A DNA stretch of 64,000 bases from Neckera pumila. Lineage: Eukaryota > Streptophyta > Bryopsida > Hypnales > Neckeraceae. The notes beneath the pieces were generated by a model, which was given only the letters and a program-made list of their open reading frames with translations, did no database searches and was not told the origin of the DNA. The stretch spans positions 20,724,065 to 20,788,064 of the forward strand of contig OZ018416.1 in assembly GCA_963969595.1 (NCBI GenBank), written 5' to 3'. The position numbers and the translations under genes were made by a program. This document shows positions 46,101-57,040 of this stretch, in pieces; the first letter of the stretch is position 1; each line of letters opens with the position of its first letter.

Positions 46101-48950
46101 TCTCATAAAATTTCCTTTGAGTAGTTGCAGCAGACTCTCCCAACTCTTGCTGCATAAGATAATTGATGTATGAGAATAAGAAAAATGACACACGATGACA
46201 AATGATGTATACAATGATTCATAGTATATTAATTCAAATTAACAATAAGAACAAAAAGAAGAGATAAAAATTGAAAACAAAATATGAAGTGGCCAATAAA
46301 AGTTTAAAACTTTACCTGGTATAAGACTCCGTTTAGAGCCTCAAGAGTGAGAGTGAACCATGTTCTTTGTTTTGACTTCTGCTTTGCTTCAGCTGCAACA
46401 AGATCATTGTTGGAGACAAGTTTTTCAAAATATGAGAGTGGTTGGCCAGCAATACTCTGAATGCGATAAAGTTTGTGAACAAGATTTATAGAAACATGGG
46501 ATTTTTGGTTTCTCTTGGACAAACAAGATGTATTGTGTTAAAATTTATGAAGTGAACATGAAAGAAAAAAAATATAGAATAGCAACAATTCCAATGTTTC
46601 AAACCAAACAACCTTTAGTGACTAAGAAGTGAAATGAACCAAACTTTGATAAATAAAGAAAAGAGATTACCAATTCACTTCATGTAATGCTGCCAACATA
46701 GTTGCAATATCTCCCTTAACCTCCAAAATAATACTTTCAACCGCATAATGCCAGATGAAGTCATCTGCATGATCGCGGTTGATTATAGGTAGCCATGCTT
46801 GCAGACGATGGTTGCCATCCCATACCATAAACATCTTGCCTGCAAAAACTTTGAGATCTTCATCATTCTCCAATTCTTTCTCAAATGCAGCATTGGCCTT
46901 CACCCAATTGGCACTCCAGGATTTAACAATATCATTCGTGACATCTACTGTCTTTCCTTCATTGTCTTCCAAGGCCACATAAAAAACTCCATTTCCTTCC
47001 ATGTAACCGCAAGTAATAAAATGTGCAGCAAGGTTCATAACGTCATTCTTCAAAAAGGGCCTCACAACTGGCAAAGAAATCATACGACACAAAGGAATGT
47101 TGATTTTTGATTTTGCCTTTGGTTGATACCTCAACCGCTCAAGAAGAGAAGATGTGTTGACAGTCTCTTTCTTCAAAAAGCCATGGAACTGTAACTCCAA
47201 TTGATCCTCAGAAAGAGGTTGGTGTAAGACATCTAATCCCGGTGCATCTGGATCTCTTTGTGTCATGATCTTTGTGATGACATCAAAAAAGAGATTAATA
47301 TGTAATTTGACATAACAATTGTTAACTGTTGCAGCTTAGAAAGGCTCCAAAAATTTAGCATTGAAGGAAACCGTAATATATATAGCAAGCAAATTTATGT
47401 TCTAGAAGAGGCTGCCGTTAACAGCTGAGGTGTAGGATGCTAAAACATTTAAGCAATGAATCTGAAATTTGAACTGCGGTGGAAGAATTTCTACGTCCCG
47501 AAAAGGGCTGCCGTTAACGGCTGGGGTGTAGGATGCTAAAAAATTTCAGCAATGAATCTGAAATCTGAACCGGAGGGAAAAAAATTCTACATCCCGAAAA
47601 AGGGCTGCCGTTAACGGCTGGGATGTAAGATGCTAAAAAATTTCAGCAATGAATCTGAAATCTGAACCGAAGGGAAAAAAAAATTCTACATCCCGAAAAG
47701 GGCTGCCGTTAACGGCTGGGGTGTAGGATGCTAAAAAATTTCAGCAATGAATTTGAAATCTGAACCGGAGGGAAAAAAAATTCTACATCCTGAAAAGGAC
47801 TGCCGTTAACGGCTGGGGTGTAGGATGCCACAAAATTTCAGCAATGAATCTGAACCGGAGTGAAAAAAAATTGTACGTCCCGAAAAGGGCTGCCGTTAAC
47901 GGCTGGGGTGTAGGATGCCACAAAATTTCAGCAATGAATCTGAAATCTGAACCGGAGGGAAAAAAATTCTACGTCTCGAAAAAGGCTGCCGTTAACGGCT
48001 GGGGTGGAGGATGCCACAAAATTTCAGCAATGAATCTGAAATCTGAACCGGTCTCCAAAAAAATTCTATGTCCCGAAAAAGGCTGCCGTTAACGGCTGGG
48101 GTGTGAGAAGGTGAAAAATTACTATGTGCGACCTAATTTCTAATGCGCAGAATAGGAAAGTTTGACTCCCGAAAATGGCTGCCGTTAACGGCTGGGGTGT
48201 GAGAAGGTGAAAAATTACTATGTGCGACCTAATTTCTAATGCGCAGAATAGGAAAGTTTGACTCCCGAAAACGGCTGCCGTTAACGGCTGGGGTGTGAGA
48301 AGGTGAAAAATTACTATGTGCGACCTAATTTCTAATGCGCAAAATAGGAAAGTTTGACTCCCGAAAATGGCTGCCGTTAACGGCTGGGGTGTGAGAAGGT
48401 GAAAAATTACTATGTGCGACCTAATTTCTAATGCGCAGAATAGGAAAGTTTGACTCCCGAAAATGGCTGCCGTTAACGGCTGGGGTGTGAGAAGGTGAAA
48501 AATTACTATGTGCGACCTAATTTCTAATGCGCAAAATAGGAAAGTTTGACTCCCGAAAACGGCTGCCGTTAACGGCTGGGGTGTGAGAAGGTGAAAAATT
48601 ACTATGTGCGACCTAATTTCTAATGCGCAGAATAGGAAAGTTTGACTCCCGAAAACGGCTGCCGTTAACGGCTGGGGTGTGAGAAAGTGAAAAATTACTA
48701 TATGCGACCTAATTTCTAATGCGCAGAATAGGAAAGTTTGACTCCCGAAAATGGCTGCCGTTAACGGCTAGGGTGTGAGAAGGTGAAAGAAACTGTGCCA
48801 TTGGACGGAATCCTAGCATATACTATTCTAAATCGGAACCCAAAAAAGCGCAGCCGTTAACGGCTGGGGTTTTGAAAGGCCAAGAAAAAAGCCGCATACC
48901 TGGATTTCCTTCAATGCTTGCACTTGTCTCGTGATTTCTTCCTTGTCCAT
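43200..48950 (-). CDS. ParB-like / beta-class DNA methyltransferase-like fusion gene
   Basis: Nine exons (minus strand): 48950-48900, 47269-46671, 46454-46316, 46149-45733, 45639-44752, 44594-44247, 44142-43860, 43750-43549, 43431-43200. All junctions are GT-AG and phases agree. The product is about 1,051 residues with no disabling change. Residues about 160-200 hold MVWDGNHRLQAW, the DG.HR signature of the ParB/sulfiredoxin fold. A basic stretch KKTRKTKAKPKK (about 570) may be a nuclear signal. Then come AVDLIIADYPDG (about 720, methyltransferase motif IV position), HDDGAFLLFYP, EKSEVLMKLLVHGLSPVGG and IVADMTASTGSSI (about 905, motif I, SAM site). This IV-to-I order is the beta class of N6-adenine/N4-cytosine methyltransferases. 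Motif IV reads DYPD instead of DPPY, so activity is doubtful. The start is the least certain part. Confidence 0.8.
47405..48870. repeat. 96-bp tandem array with GTTAAC-centred palindrome, 16 units
   Basis: GCCGTTAACGGC occurs perfectly 15 times (47510, 47607, 47705, 47802, 47892, 47988, 48085, 48181, 48277, 48373, 48469, 48565, 48661, 48757, 48853) and once with a mismatch (47414). Spacing is 96-98 bp with one 90-bp step. Two unit types with different spacers (47.4-48.1 kb and 48.1-48.8 kb) keep the same period and the same core. The last unit has a 16-bp perfect palindrome, CAGCCGTTAACGGCTG. The array fills the intron between the first short exon and the ParB-like exon. Confidence 0.95.
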
Positions 48951-49541
48951 CTTGCCGCACAGATTCCGTTGTAGCCTCTACCGCAACCTCCGCCTCTTCC
49001 ATGGTGATCGCTTCTTGTCCCTCCCTTGTTGGTTGTTGCCTCGGCGCCTTCAAAGACGACGTTCAAAGACAACACAAGAGTTAGGGTGAAACTAGTCTCC
49101 AAAAAAAAACAAAAAAAAACAAGGAAGAGATTGGTAGATATAGCTCAAGGGAATCTTCTAAATAACTTCTTCAATTTTTAAGATTTCAAGCCAAAAAATT
49201 TTATACCCATAGATTATACACGTCAAATTTACTCCAATTTTTTTCAGAATTTTAGGACACTTGAGCGAATTTACAAAAATCAGCAAAAATTGCTAAAAAT
49301 AAAAGTGCTGGATTTTGCCTAAAAATCATCAGAAACTGAACATTTCAGGGAAGATTCTAAGATGCTGAATTAGTTTTTAGGGCATAAAATACTCAATATT
49401 GGTCCGTTTTTTACATGCTATATACCGTTGGAATCGGGCTTTCGGCGCGCATGAAATGATGCAAAGTTGCAAAATCTGCCTCTAAGAAAAAATTTCACAT
49501 ATATTCAAACTCAATATCACTTGGGATAATTATTTCCTTAC
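48951..49541. other. Intron or intergenic, with second candidate exon
   Basis: Contains the acceptor TTTGAAG (about 49030) and the acidic frame MEEAEVAVEATTESV running to the 48900 donor. The rest (49060-49520) is AT-rich and noncoding. Confidence 0.4.
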
Positions 49542-49925
49542 CATTGTGTTTGTGCTTCCTACCTCCTGCTCCAATTCTATTGTTCGGGCTATTTGTTGTT
49601 GCTGTTCTTCCTCCTCTTCTCCGTTAATATCTTGATCCCAATCACTACAACTTGAGGCAATATCTGCTTGAGCTTTGCAAGAGACGGGTTCAACTTCCAC
49701 GTTATCTTCTCCAATTGCTTCACATGAAACAATACCTTCATACGTCAAATTCCTCGTTGTGCCAGACAGATCAACCGCACTAATTAGAGGCACCCGTCTA
49801 GTCATTCTAGCCCTTAACAATTGCCTTCTACTTGAATAACGAAAACTACTTTTCTTCCTCCTCTTCTTCCTACCTTGAACTGGAGTTTCCAACGCTAACA
49901 ATGGAGAAAACAAATATCCTTGCAT
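49542..49925 (-). CDS. Upstream exon, basic-then-acidic, probably same minus-strand gene
   Basis: An open frame starts MQGYLFSPLLALETP, has a strongly basic stretch (GRKKRRKKSSFRYSSRR) like a nuclear localisation signal, then turns acidic with EEEEEQQQQ. It ends at a donor, AACACAATG|GTAAGG (49542/49541), phase 0. The next candidate exon (about 49030-48900) can be read in two frames. One is an acidic frame (MEEAEVAVEATTESV) that could join the ParB exon through an alternative acceptor. The other is the MDKEEITRQ frame used in the main model. So this may be the true first exon of the fusion gene, or a separate small gene. Confidence 0.5.
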
Positions 49926-50603
49926 CTGAAAAAATAAACTAGTAGGGCCTTACAATATCAGCATCTTCCAATCCTCCATACTACATCACCCACTTCTTGC
50001 AACATGCGTTTTTACATACTGCTTCATTCCACTCTGCAACCTTTTATATTCTAAGGAACTTCAACAGCTATTCTCCACAAAATTGGAACTCAATTTTATA
50101 AGTAAGTGACGGCTTCATATGTCTGTTATTCATATTATCATCAATGAAAAAAACCTTTACCTATCTCAAGATATGCAATTATCATTGCAAGTATGTCAGG
50201 TATCATGCAATCTAAGGCATTTTGATCTATCGTCTCCTATCAGTGCTAGCTCTAATTCTACTAATATTGTCTGACAGAAAATGATACATTGTCAGTATTA
50301 TAGTTCATTTATTATTTCTGATTTACTAATTGATACTATGCAGTACGCCGCCTTACCCAACTTCATTTCAAATGTTGTTGATATATCTTCTTCTAGAGCA
50401 AATCTTGATATGATACGCAATAACAAGCATTGAAATCATCAATCAAATTTCAAATTATACGGCATCCCTGATATATGTCCGTTCATTTCAAACAACCATA
50501 GAAGCTTTCATTCTTCTTTATATTCGCACCCCTTGCATTTGTAAACATCATTGCTTGCTTCCTAATGCTGCAACTTCCCTGCAACTTTATGTGACACTTC
50601 AGT
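49926..50603. promoter_or_regulatory. Divergent intergenic region between accessory gene and transposase
   Basis: 678 bp between the outermost minus-strand start (49925) and the transposase ATG (50604). Genes point away from each other, so both promoters should be here. TATA-like sequences exist (TTTATATTC near 50043 and 50518), but none is decisive. No open frame. Confidence 0.45.
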
Positions 50604-53600
50604 ATGGCTACTATTGTTGCAAGAGGTCATGAGGTCCCATTTGTTTTACCATTAGGTAGTCAAGGTTTTGTACATGTGCCCACCCATCTCCTTCATGTCC
50701 GCTTTGGGTTCTCCCCTTCTTCTATTGTCATAGAGGAAGAAGTCCAAGATGACTATGGCATTCTTAAGGAATCAATCTTGCAATCAAAATGTAGTGATCA
50801 AGAAGGGTTCTACTGGCTTCTTTTTGCAGGGCGCTTCAGAGTTTATGGTCTCTCGCTTGAGCTTTTGCCAACTTCAACTGAAATACTGACATCCCTTCCT
50901 GATAATTTCAATGCTGAACTCCCACTTGTACGTCCAGTCAAAGTGGAATCTCTAGCTAGTGGATGGTCTGAGAATACAGTTATGTTCAATGTCAATGATG
51001 TCAAACGCGAGTCTCTAGAACCAGTCATACAGTTATCCAGTGATTCTGAAGGCGAGACACCAATTCAAGTCTGTCAACCTTCTTCTTCAAATCTTGCTTT
51101 GCCACCTACTGTGGAGTCATTTGTTCCTACTACCTTTAGTTCTTCTTTTAGTAGTTCCGCATCGTCCGGATTTTCTCGTCCTCCTCTTCCTCCCAATCAT
51201 CGTGATTCCCTAACTGTATTATAGTGTCTACGCAAATTGTCTTCTATGCCCGGATCACGGAATGAACTTGCCCAAATTGATTTTGATGCCATTAAATATC
51301 AGAACGTCCAATTCCTCCCAGCTAGATTTGATGGCGATGTTCTTTTTGAGCTACCGCCGTGTCGTGGATCCACATGTGGGTCTAGGGGCATGGAGGGCAT
51401 GGATAAACGGTATGATGGTCATGCATGGAGTCGTACTATGACCTCTAACATCCATAACGACCTCGGTTTAAAGTTCAGAAAGTCGCATTGTGTTGGACAT
51501 TTGATTTGTGAGAATCCGAGATGTGACTATCGCACACGAGCTTCAAAAAGTAACGAAACTGAGTGGATTGGGACCACCAAGCATCCTTTCAACATAGGCC
51601 AGATTCCTCCACTAGAGTCTACTGTGCTTTGTAAAGTTTGTAGACAACCTCCTACTTGTCTCAGTCTATGTAACTCGCGGATTTATTATGTATAGAGAAC
51701 TGCAAATTTGTCACGTGCAGCGATCCACTTGGGTGTTCATTCACATCCAGTTGCTGATGGCCAGTGTAGAGAGTCTCTCGAAGCAATCACCGGATTGATT
51801 GCTCACGAAGTGGCAAGGACTCCAACTGCTAAAACTTCTGCCATTACCATAGCGGCAAGCAAGGAGTTCCTTGATACATTTCTGATTCACAATGGACCCA
51901 GACCAAAGGAGATGCTTCATGGCGATGCATTAGAGAATGTCATGGATAAGTTCCAACTCCTTAGCTCGCCGAATGTGCGGAATATGATATCTTCTTTTAG
52001 GAACAACAACAAAGGAGGTGGTGAGATTGATCGGATTCTTGACATGAAGGGACGTGCCAAAATGGAGTATATCCATGATAGTGTATTTCCAGGACAAGGA
52101 CAAGAGAAGGTTTATTTGTTCAAGATGCTTGTGGATGGACCTGGGAGCGGTGTTGATCTTGTACGACAGATGCAACCAAATGGCGACCTTGGAAATTGCT
52201 TCATCATATTTGACCATGTAAAGAGGGTGAAATTATGGACAACTATTGCTTGTCACGTCTATGACTCTACTTACTGCAAAGTCATGACCATTGCCGTCTG
52301 TGATATGCAGATTGAAGGCACCGAAGGTCAGATCATTTTTTGGCGTTGTCTGAATAAGGTCATGGCACAAAATGGGATGTCAAATCCAACCTTCAAGGGA
52401 TTCATGTGCGATAGTGCTTAAGCCAACTTCAATGCAGTTCGCATTGTATATGGGTCGGGAGATCCATCCCTTCCAATGGTGGATTGTGAAAGGACTTGCT
52501 TGTTCCACTGGGCAACAAGCATGCACAAGCATACAGAGAAGCTAATTGCAAAAGAGTTCCAAAACCAGTATATCCGACTGTGCAGGCAATATAAGGATGC
52601 AACATCAATGTCCAAGGCGGACAAGATGTATCTAGAAATTAGAGCGTGGTGGTATTCCTCTGGAGCTGCATCAGAATCGGCAATTCGGATGAACTCGAGG
52701 ATTGGCTGGCCTTTTGGCACTTTTGATATCGGCAGTGGGGTGGATTCATGGAAACGGTATGATCTTCACTCTCATTCTTTTTTTCATATCTTTTTCTACA
52801 TTTCAAACCAATCCAATAATGACTTCATCATCATCTTTGCAGAAACTGACAACTGAAGAACTAGCAGACATCCCAACGTGCAACCTTGCAGAAACAGTGC
52901 ATAATAAATGGATGCAAGCTTCTGGCAAACGCGGGTCTGATTTGTTTGTAGCCACTTGCGATGATTGGGTTCGAGCTTTTATGCAAATGACGAATTATAG
53001 GGCTTATCTTTGCGGAGGCCCTTATGGGAAGGGACCCTCTAAAGAAGATTTGAAACTGAAGAGAGCTATGGCATCTGGAGATGGGAAGAAAATTGCAGAC
53101 GCTCTAAGTCAGATGCTTGGAGCGGAAGACATCTGCACCCGAATTCTGCATTTGGAGGGAGAAGAGGTATTTGGGTCCGGCAAAAGAAAATTGGATCTTC
53201 CAATCGGTTCTGAAGGTGATTCTCATCGCCCTGACAAGGTGAACTTTTCCCATCCTCGAGTTCAAATTAGATCAGCCGCTGCTACTGTACAAATCAGGGC
53301 TGAAAGTGAGGAATTTAATACAGTCATGCCTCATACCCAATCTGTGGTGGAAACAGATTGTAATACATCGGAGTGGCACATAGCAAGAATTTCACACAAG
53401 TCAAGGAAGCAGTGTCATGCCATTCAGAAGTACACACAAGCCAAATGCAAGCTACTAATTGTTAGACATGGTAAACCTACTGCTGCTCCTACTTACAAAG
53501 GACAAAAGCGTGAATATAAGGGCACAGCTGTTCAGACCGAGGATTTCTGGTTTTGTGCAGATCAAATTGCACGATGTGTCATGGGACCTAAACGTTCTCA

Positions 53601-54225
53601 TGTTCTTACACGACCCGAGATTCCTAACGTCTGGCCTGTTCTTACTGGTACCAATCTTACTCGTACTGAAATCATAGAGTTGGAAGAAGCTGGATTTCAC
53701 CTGCAATCTAGTGTGCCAATGTCACCTCGACGTCTATTCACCTCATCTAGGGTATTTGAGCCTATGCTCTGGACTCATCCTCGACCAGCACATGCTGAAA
53801 GAATCCCTTCCATTCGAAATGGCAAGCAAGTTCGACGGAGTAGTAAGGCGCCCACTGAAAATCATCGTAATCAGTGGGAAAGTGCAAGGAATGTTACTGC
53901 AAGTATTACTGGTGTAAATTTCCTTCCTTATCCTGGACTTGGTGCTATTATTACGCTTTCTTCTGGGATTGAACCTAATCAGAAGGTTTACAGCATTACT
54001 CTCTGCAATTTCCCATCTTGTACTTGTCCCCATTATGGAAGTATGAATGGGATGTCCATTGGAAAGCGTGGCATGTATGTTAACTGCAAACATCTTTATT
54101 ATGTCTTTCGCTATTTGTGCAAATTGGATTATAAGATACATCCATTCATCCACGCTCCTACCCTCAGCTTGGACGAAGTTAAACAAGTGCTTATTACGGC
54201 CGGAATCATCAAGACATACGAGTGA
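50604..54225 (+). pseudogene. Mutator-like transposase, WRKY/GCM1 and SWIM fingers, three stops
   Basis: The element's cut-and-paste transposase, about 1,170 codons. After a low-complexity N-terminal part comes a zinc finger (51480-51750): HCVGHLICENPRCDYRTR, VLCKVCRQPPTC, then HLGVHSH, the WRKY/GCM1 type. The DDE core has a first Asp in IIFDHVK (52212-52214), a second in FMCDSA (52410-52412), and the CLFHW motif (52497-52511) of the C2H helix. An intron of about 85-105 bp follows (acceptor 52842; donor GGG|GTGGAT at 52740 keeps frame, GTATGA at 52757 does not). The C-terminal SWIM finger is CTCPHYG...NCKHLYYVF (54018-54092). In-frame stops TAG 51222-51224, TAG 51693-51695 and TAA 52419-52421 all fit Gln codons changed by C to T. 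It cannot be made full length as it stands. Confidence 0.8.
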
Positions 54226-54744
54226 CCAAGTTAATTGACAGATATTAGCATGATATAAAGTAGATATGTAGTACCGATATATTATCTTCAAAATCTCCAA
54301 ATTTGAGTAGCAAAATATTATATTTTTATTCCAATATGTATTCCTTGCTGCAATGAAAGAATATTTTATTATGTACACAGTGTTCCACATCCTATGATAT
54401 TTTCATTGCATTTATCTTCTTCTCATCTTTGAAATTGCCTCTAAATTATATATACTCTCACTTAATTAGTCCACCTTTGGACGGCCTCTCTAAATGTAAT
54501 ATAAATTCCAAAACATGCAATAACGCCAACTTCCCAGGCTTTTAGATATAAAACCCACGGTCATAGGTCTAGTGGTAATAGGGCATCTTTTCTAAATATA
54601 ATAAACAAAATCAATCTTTTTACATTTTAACCAAATAAATTTACAAATTACATCAAGTTTTTTATTTTCAGGCTCTAGGCTCACACAATCCCCGCTCACC
54701 GCTCTCAAGCTCACGCTCACATGCTCACATGCTAGCGTCGTTGA
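54226..54744. repeat. Right arm and terminus of the 12.2-kb element
   Basis: 3' flank of the transposase, then GACCTATGACCGTGG (inverted, near 54560), GAGC-rich hexamers (54670-54730) and the terminal GACGCTAGCATGTGAG on the minus strand. The order mirrors the left arm. Confidence 0.65.
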
Positions 54745-54753
54745 CACTATGAT

Positions 54754-55434
54754 ATGACAAACAATATTTTCAAAATTTCTCATCTAGAACATGCAGAGAC
54801 TTTTATATGCATAATGATTTAAAAAAAGGAGAGTCACCTAAGATTGATGAATTATTCCTTCTTTTATTACATGTAGGTACTTTTTAAGAGAAAAAAACTT
54901 TATATCATTTTCCAATTGATATGGCCAATAATTATTTGAATATTCACAAAGGTAATTGAAGGAGAAATAGAAAGCGATACCAGTCACCCTAATACTCTTC
55001 AAATGTATTAAATTGTAGTTAATATTGGGAGCTCTTTAATTCTCTCTTTCATGAATAAAATCTATGTGGATCAATTTTAAATACTACAACTATTGATTTC
55101 AAAAAGGATGGTTTTATTTATATTATAGTCAAGAGAATTTTTTTAAATACATAGCTTCCATTTTTGAAACTTACAAAAAAGAATGAAATGTGGTTGGTCT
55201 AATACCAATAGAATGTGATGAAGATGAAACTAAGACAATCCAATTGACCACATAGAATCATAGATTAAATCATATAGATGGATTTTGTGATCTAAAATGT
55301 ACCTCTACAAATTTGAAACATGTTTGTGAATTTTGATCCTAAACCATCAACTGCTACATTTGATTCAATAAAAATAGTTTTGGAAAATTACAAAACTGAG
55401 ACGACTAAATTACAAAAATGGTGTCTTGTATTCA
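54754..55434. other. AT-rich, no supported gene
   Basis: No coding, RNA or transposon-end signal found. Confidence 0.4.
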
Positions 55435-55795
55435 TTTTGCAATCCACTTTTAAAAGCCATGCCTGAATTAGCTTATAGTATCTTAACAATATGTAATAAA
55501 TTTGATTTTTAGACTATAGAAATATAATGGAATACGGCTAAAAATCTTCACAAAAAATACATTAAGTGTGATTGGTCCATTGATTGGACAAAGGGTTAAT
55601 GAGGATAGTAGACAACAAAAATTTGGATGTCAGAGAGTGTGTAAAGGGAAACTTATGGAATTTAGTCTCCTATCTTTCTTATGAAATTTGAAATGATTGG
55701 CAACCAACCTATAATCATGATTCAAGATCCACCTCATGTGGGGAAAAAAATGAGAAATCTTCTTTTACCAAGTACAAGGATTCTTTTTTGGGATA
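55435..55795 (+). repeat. Dispersed repeat, inverted partner at 62822-63180
   Basis: About 360 bp matching the reverse complement of 62822-63180. Shared blocks include TTTTAAAAGCCATGCCTGAA, GACTATAGAAATATAATGGA, GGTCCATTGATTGGACA and ACCAAGTACAAGGATTCTTT. Boundaries are sharp. It may be part of a longer transposon but has no obvious terminal motif. Confidence 0.7.
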
Positions 55796-55970
55796 TTGTA
55801 AGCACTTATTTATCCACCCTTGGCAATTAAACAAACACAACCAAGTTCTAGTTTGTGTGTGATTCGTACTATGTGGATGTCTAGACGTTTTTTATTGTGC
55901 CTACTAAGCAATAGAGCTTTTATAAGTACCTAAATGTCACAAATTTGCAAAGAAATCAATCAAAACTTAA

Positions 55971-55990
55971 CCCCTGAGCACCCCACCTCC
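55971..55990. repeat. Solo transposon end next to TTAA
   Basis: TTAA followed by CCCCTGAGCACCCCACCTCC, identical to the first 20 bp of the element at 56253, but the following sequence is unrelated. A remnant of a second insertion or an abortive rearrangement. Confidence 0.6.
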
Positions 55991-56252
55991 ATTTTAACTT
56001 TTGATCATGATTTTTAATCAAAAATCTGAACTAACTATGGTCGCTATGTTTTTTAGGCCAAAGTGGTTACAATCTACATTCAACAATTCCAAGTGATAGA
56101 GAAATCTTATTAAAATTTTGAAAACATAAAATTCAAAATAATCCGACCTCCCTAACAAAGATATGGCTTGATGAAATTTAGCCTTTAGGAAGGCTATAAA
56201 CTTCATCCATCTTTTATCCTAGCTTCTAATTCCAATTCAATTTGCAATTTAA

Positions 56253-57040
56253 CCCCTGAGCACCCCACCTCCCCAAATGTTGCCTCTTCAGCTTTAAAAT
56301 TCAAGAACTTTGAGTTTGATTTTGGTTATACTTACCCGGTGGATGGTACAAGGGATACGTAGGGTTTGTTTCCGATAATGTAGGGTGGGGAGTAACAAGT
56401 GGATGCATTCATGGACGAGATGGGGGCCATTGCTAAACAGGCAAATACAATGAAACTTAGCTTTGGAGCATTCTGGGCTGTTTGTAGCAACCGGAAGCAC
56501 CTGCTAAAGCCGGTTGCAGACCGTTGGGTTGAGCCAAGTCGGACAGGATTTCCACTATAGTAGGCAATTACTCAGTGTACCGTGGGGCAACAAGTCGACG
56601 TGTAAGTCGCCCCTATACATTGTTCTTGGTCAGGTGCTGGCGGTGCTCCGAGGTACTTTTGCATTCATAGCTATAGTGTTCGGGGACTTTGAGCCCCTCA
56701 ATGCTGGAAATTTTGTCCACATGTTTGGTACTTGATTCCCCTACCCTTGTCCAAAAATGGGACCACAAGGACACTTCCTCCGCCTGCACGAGCATCTCAA
56801 AGTGCAAAAAGTCCCCTCAAAGGCTGCATTTTTCAATTTTTTTTGATATTTGACCATTACAATCTTTTGTTGTATATGGTGGAATCTTTCGAGATTTTTA
56901 GCACTAGTGCAGGCCCAGGTCCTCTGCCATTTGGAACGGTGAAATCTGTTGGATTTTGATTTCCAAAATCTGTATCCATTCCCGAGCAAAAGGGTCCATT
57001 TGGTCCGAAATTACTACGACTTGGTGGGGGCATTTGGGGG
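56253..57040. mobile_element. TTAA-flanked element with CCCCTGAGCACCCC end, 788 bp
   Basis: Starts CCCCTGAGCACCCCACC and ends (inverted) CCCCCAAATGCCCCCACC, with TTAA at 56249-56252 and 57041-57044. The interior is less AT-rich than its surroundings and has short open frames without recognisable domains. Distinct from the 920-bp family but with the same kind of ends and target. Confidence 0.65.

Larger units (their letters stand above)
42500..54744. mobile_element. Mutator-like element, 12.2 kb, with a ParB-methyltransferase gene
   Basis: CACTATGAT occurs immediately outside both ends (42491-42499 and 54745-54753), a 9-bp duplication as expected for Mutator-like elements. The left end GATGCTAGTATGTGAG and inverted right end GACGCTAGCATGTGAG are followed by clusters of GTGAGC. 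Further in, both arms share GACCTATGACYGTGG, so the inverted repeats are long but degenerate (up to about 190 bp). Between them lie a minus-strand multi-exon gene (43200-49925), its repeat-filled intron, a 678-bp divergent promoter region and a plus-strand transposase (50604-54225). Either the accessory gene is part of the element or the element captured it; the flanking duplication puts it inside. Confidence 0.8.

Noticed and set aside
47405..48870. CRISPR array
   Set aside because: Units are regularly spaced, but the spacers are repeated too, the genome is eukaryotic with introns, and no cas-like genes exist. It is a tandem repeat.
52740..52842. Standard-looking donor GTATGA at 52757 for the transposase intron
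   Set aside because: Joined to the acceptor at 52842 it gives an immediate stop. The donor at 52740 keeps the frame, though an indel in this copy could also explain the mismatch.
50604..54225. TAG/TAA read as glutamine (altered nuclear code)
   Set aside because: All three stops would be Gln, but the long minus-strand gene has no internal TAA/TAG and ends at TAA, and AP2-like frames also end at TAG. Ordinary decay explains it.
54550..54590. tRNA-like sequence (GGTCTAGTGGTAATAGGG)
   Set aside because: Resembles an A box, but there is no matching B box, acceptor stem or anticodon arm. A diverged copy is part of the related element end at 41.5 kb.
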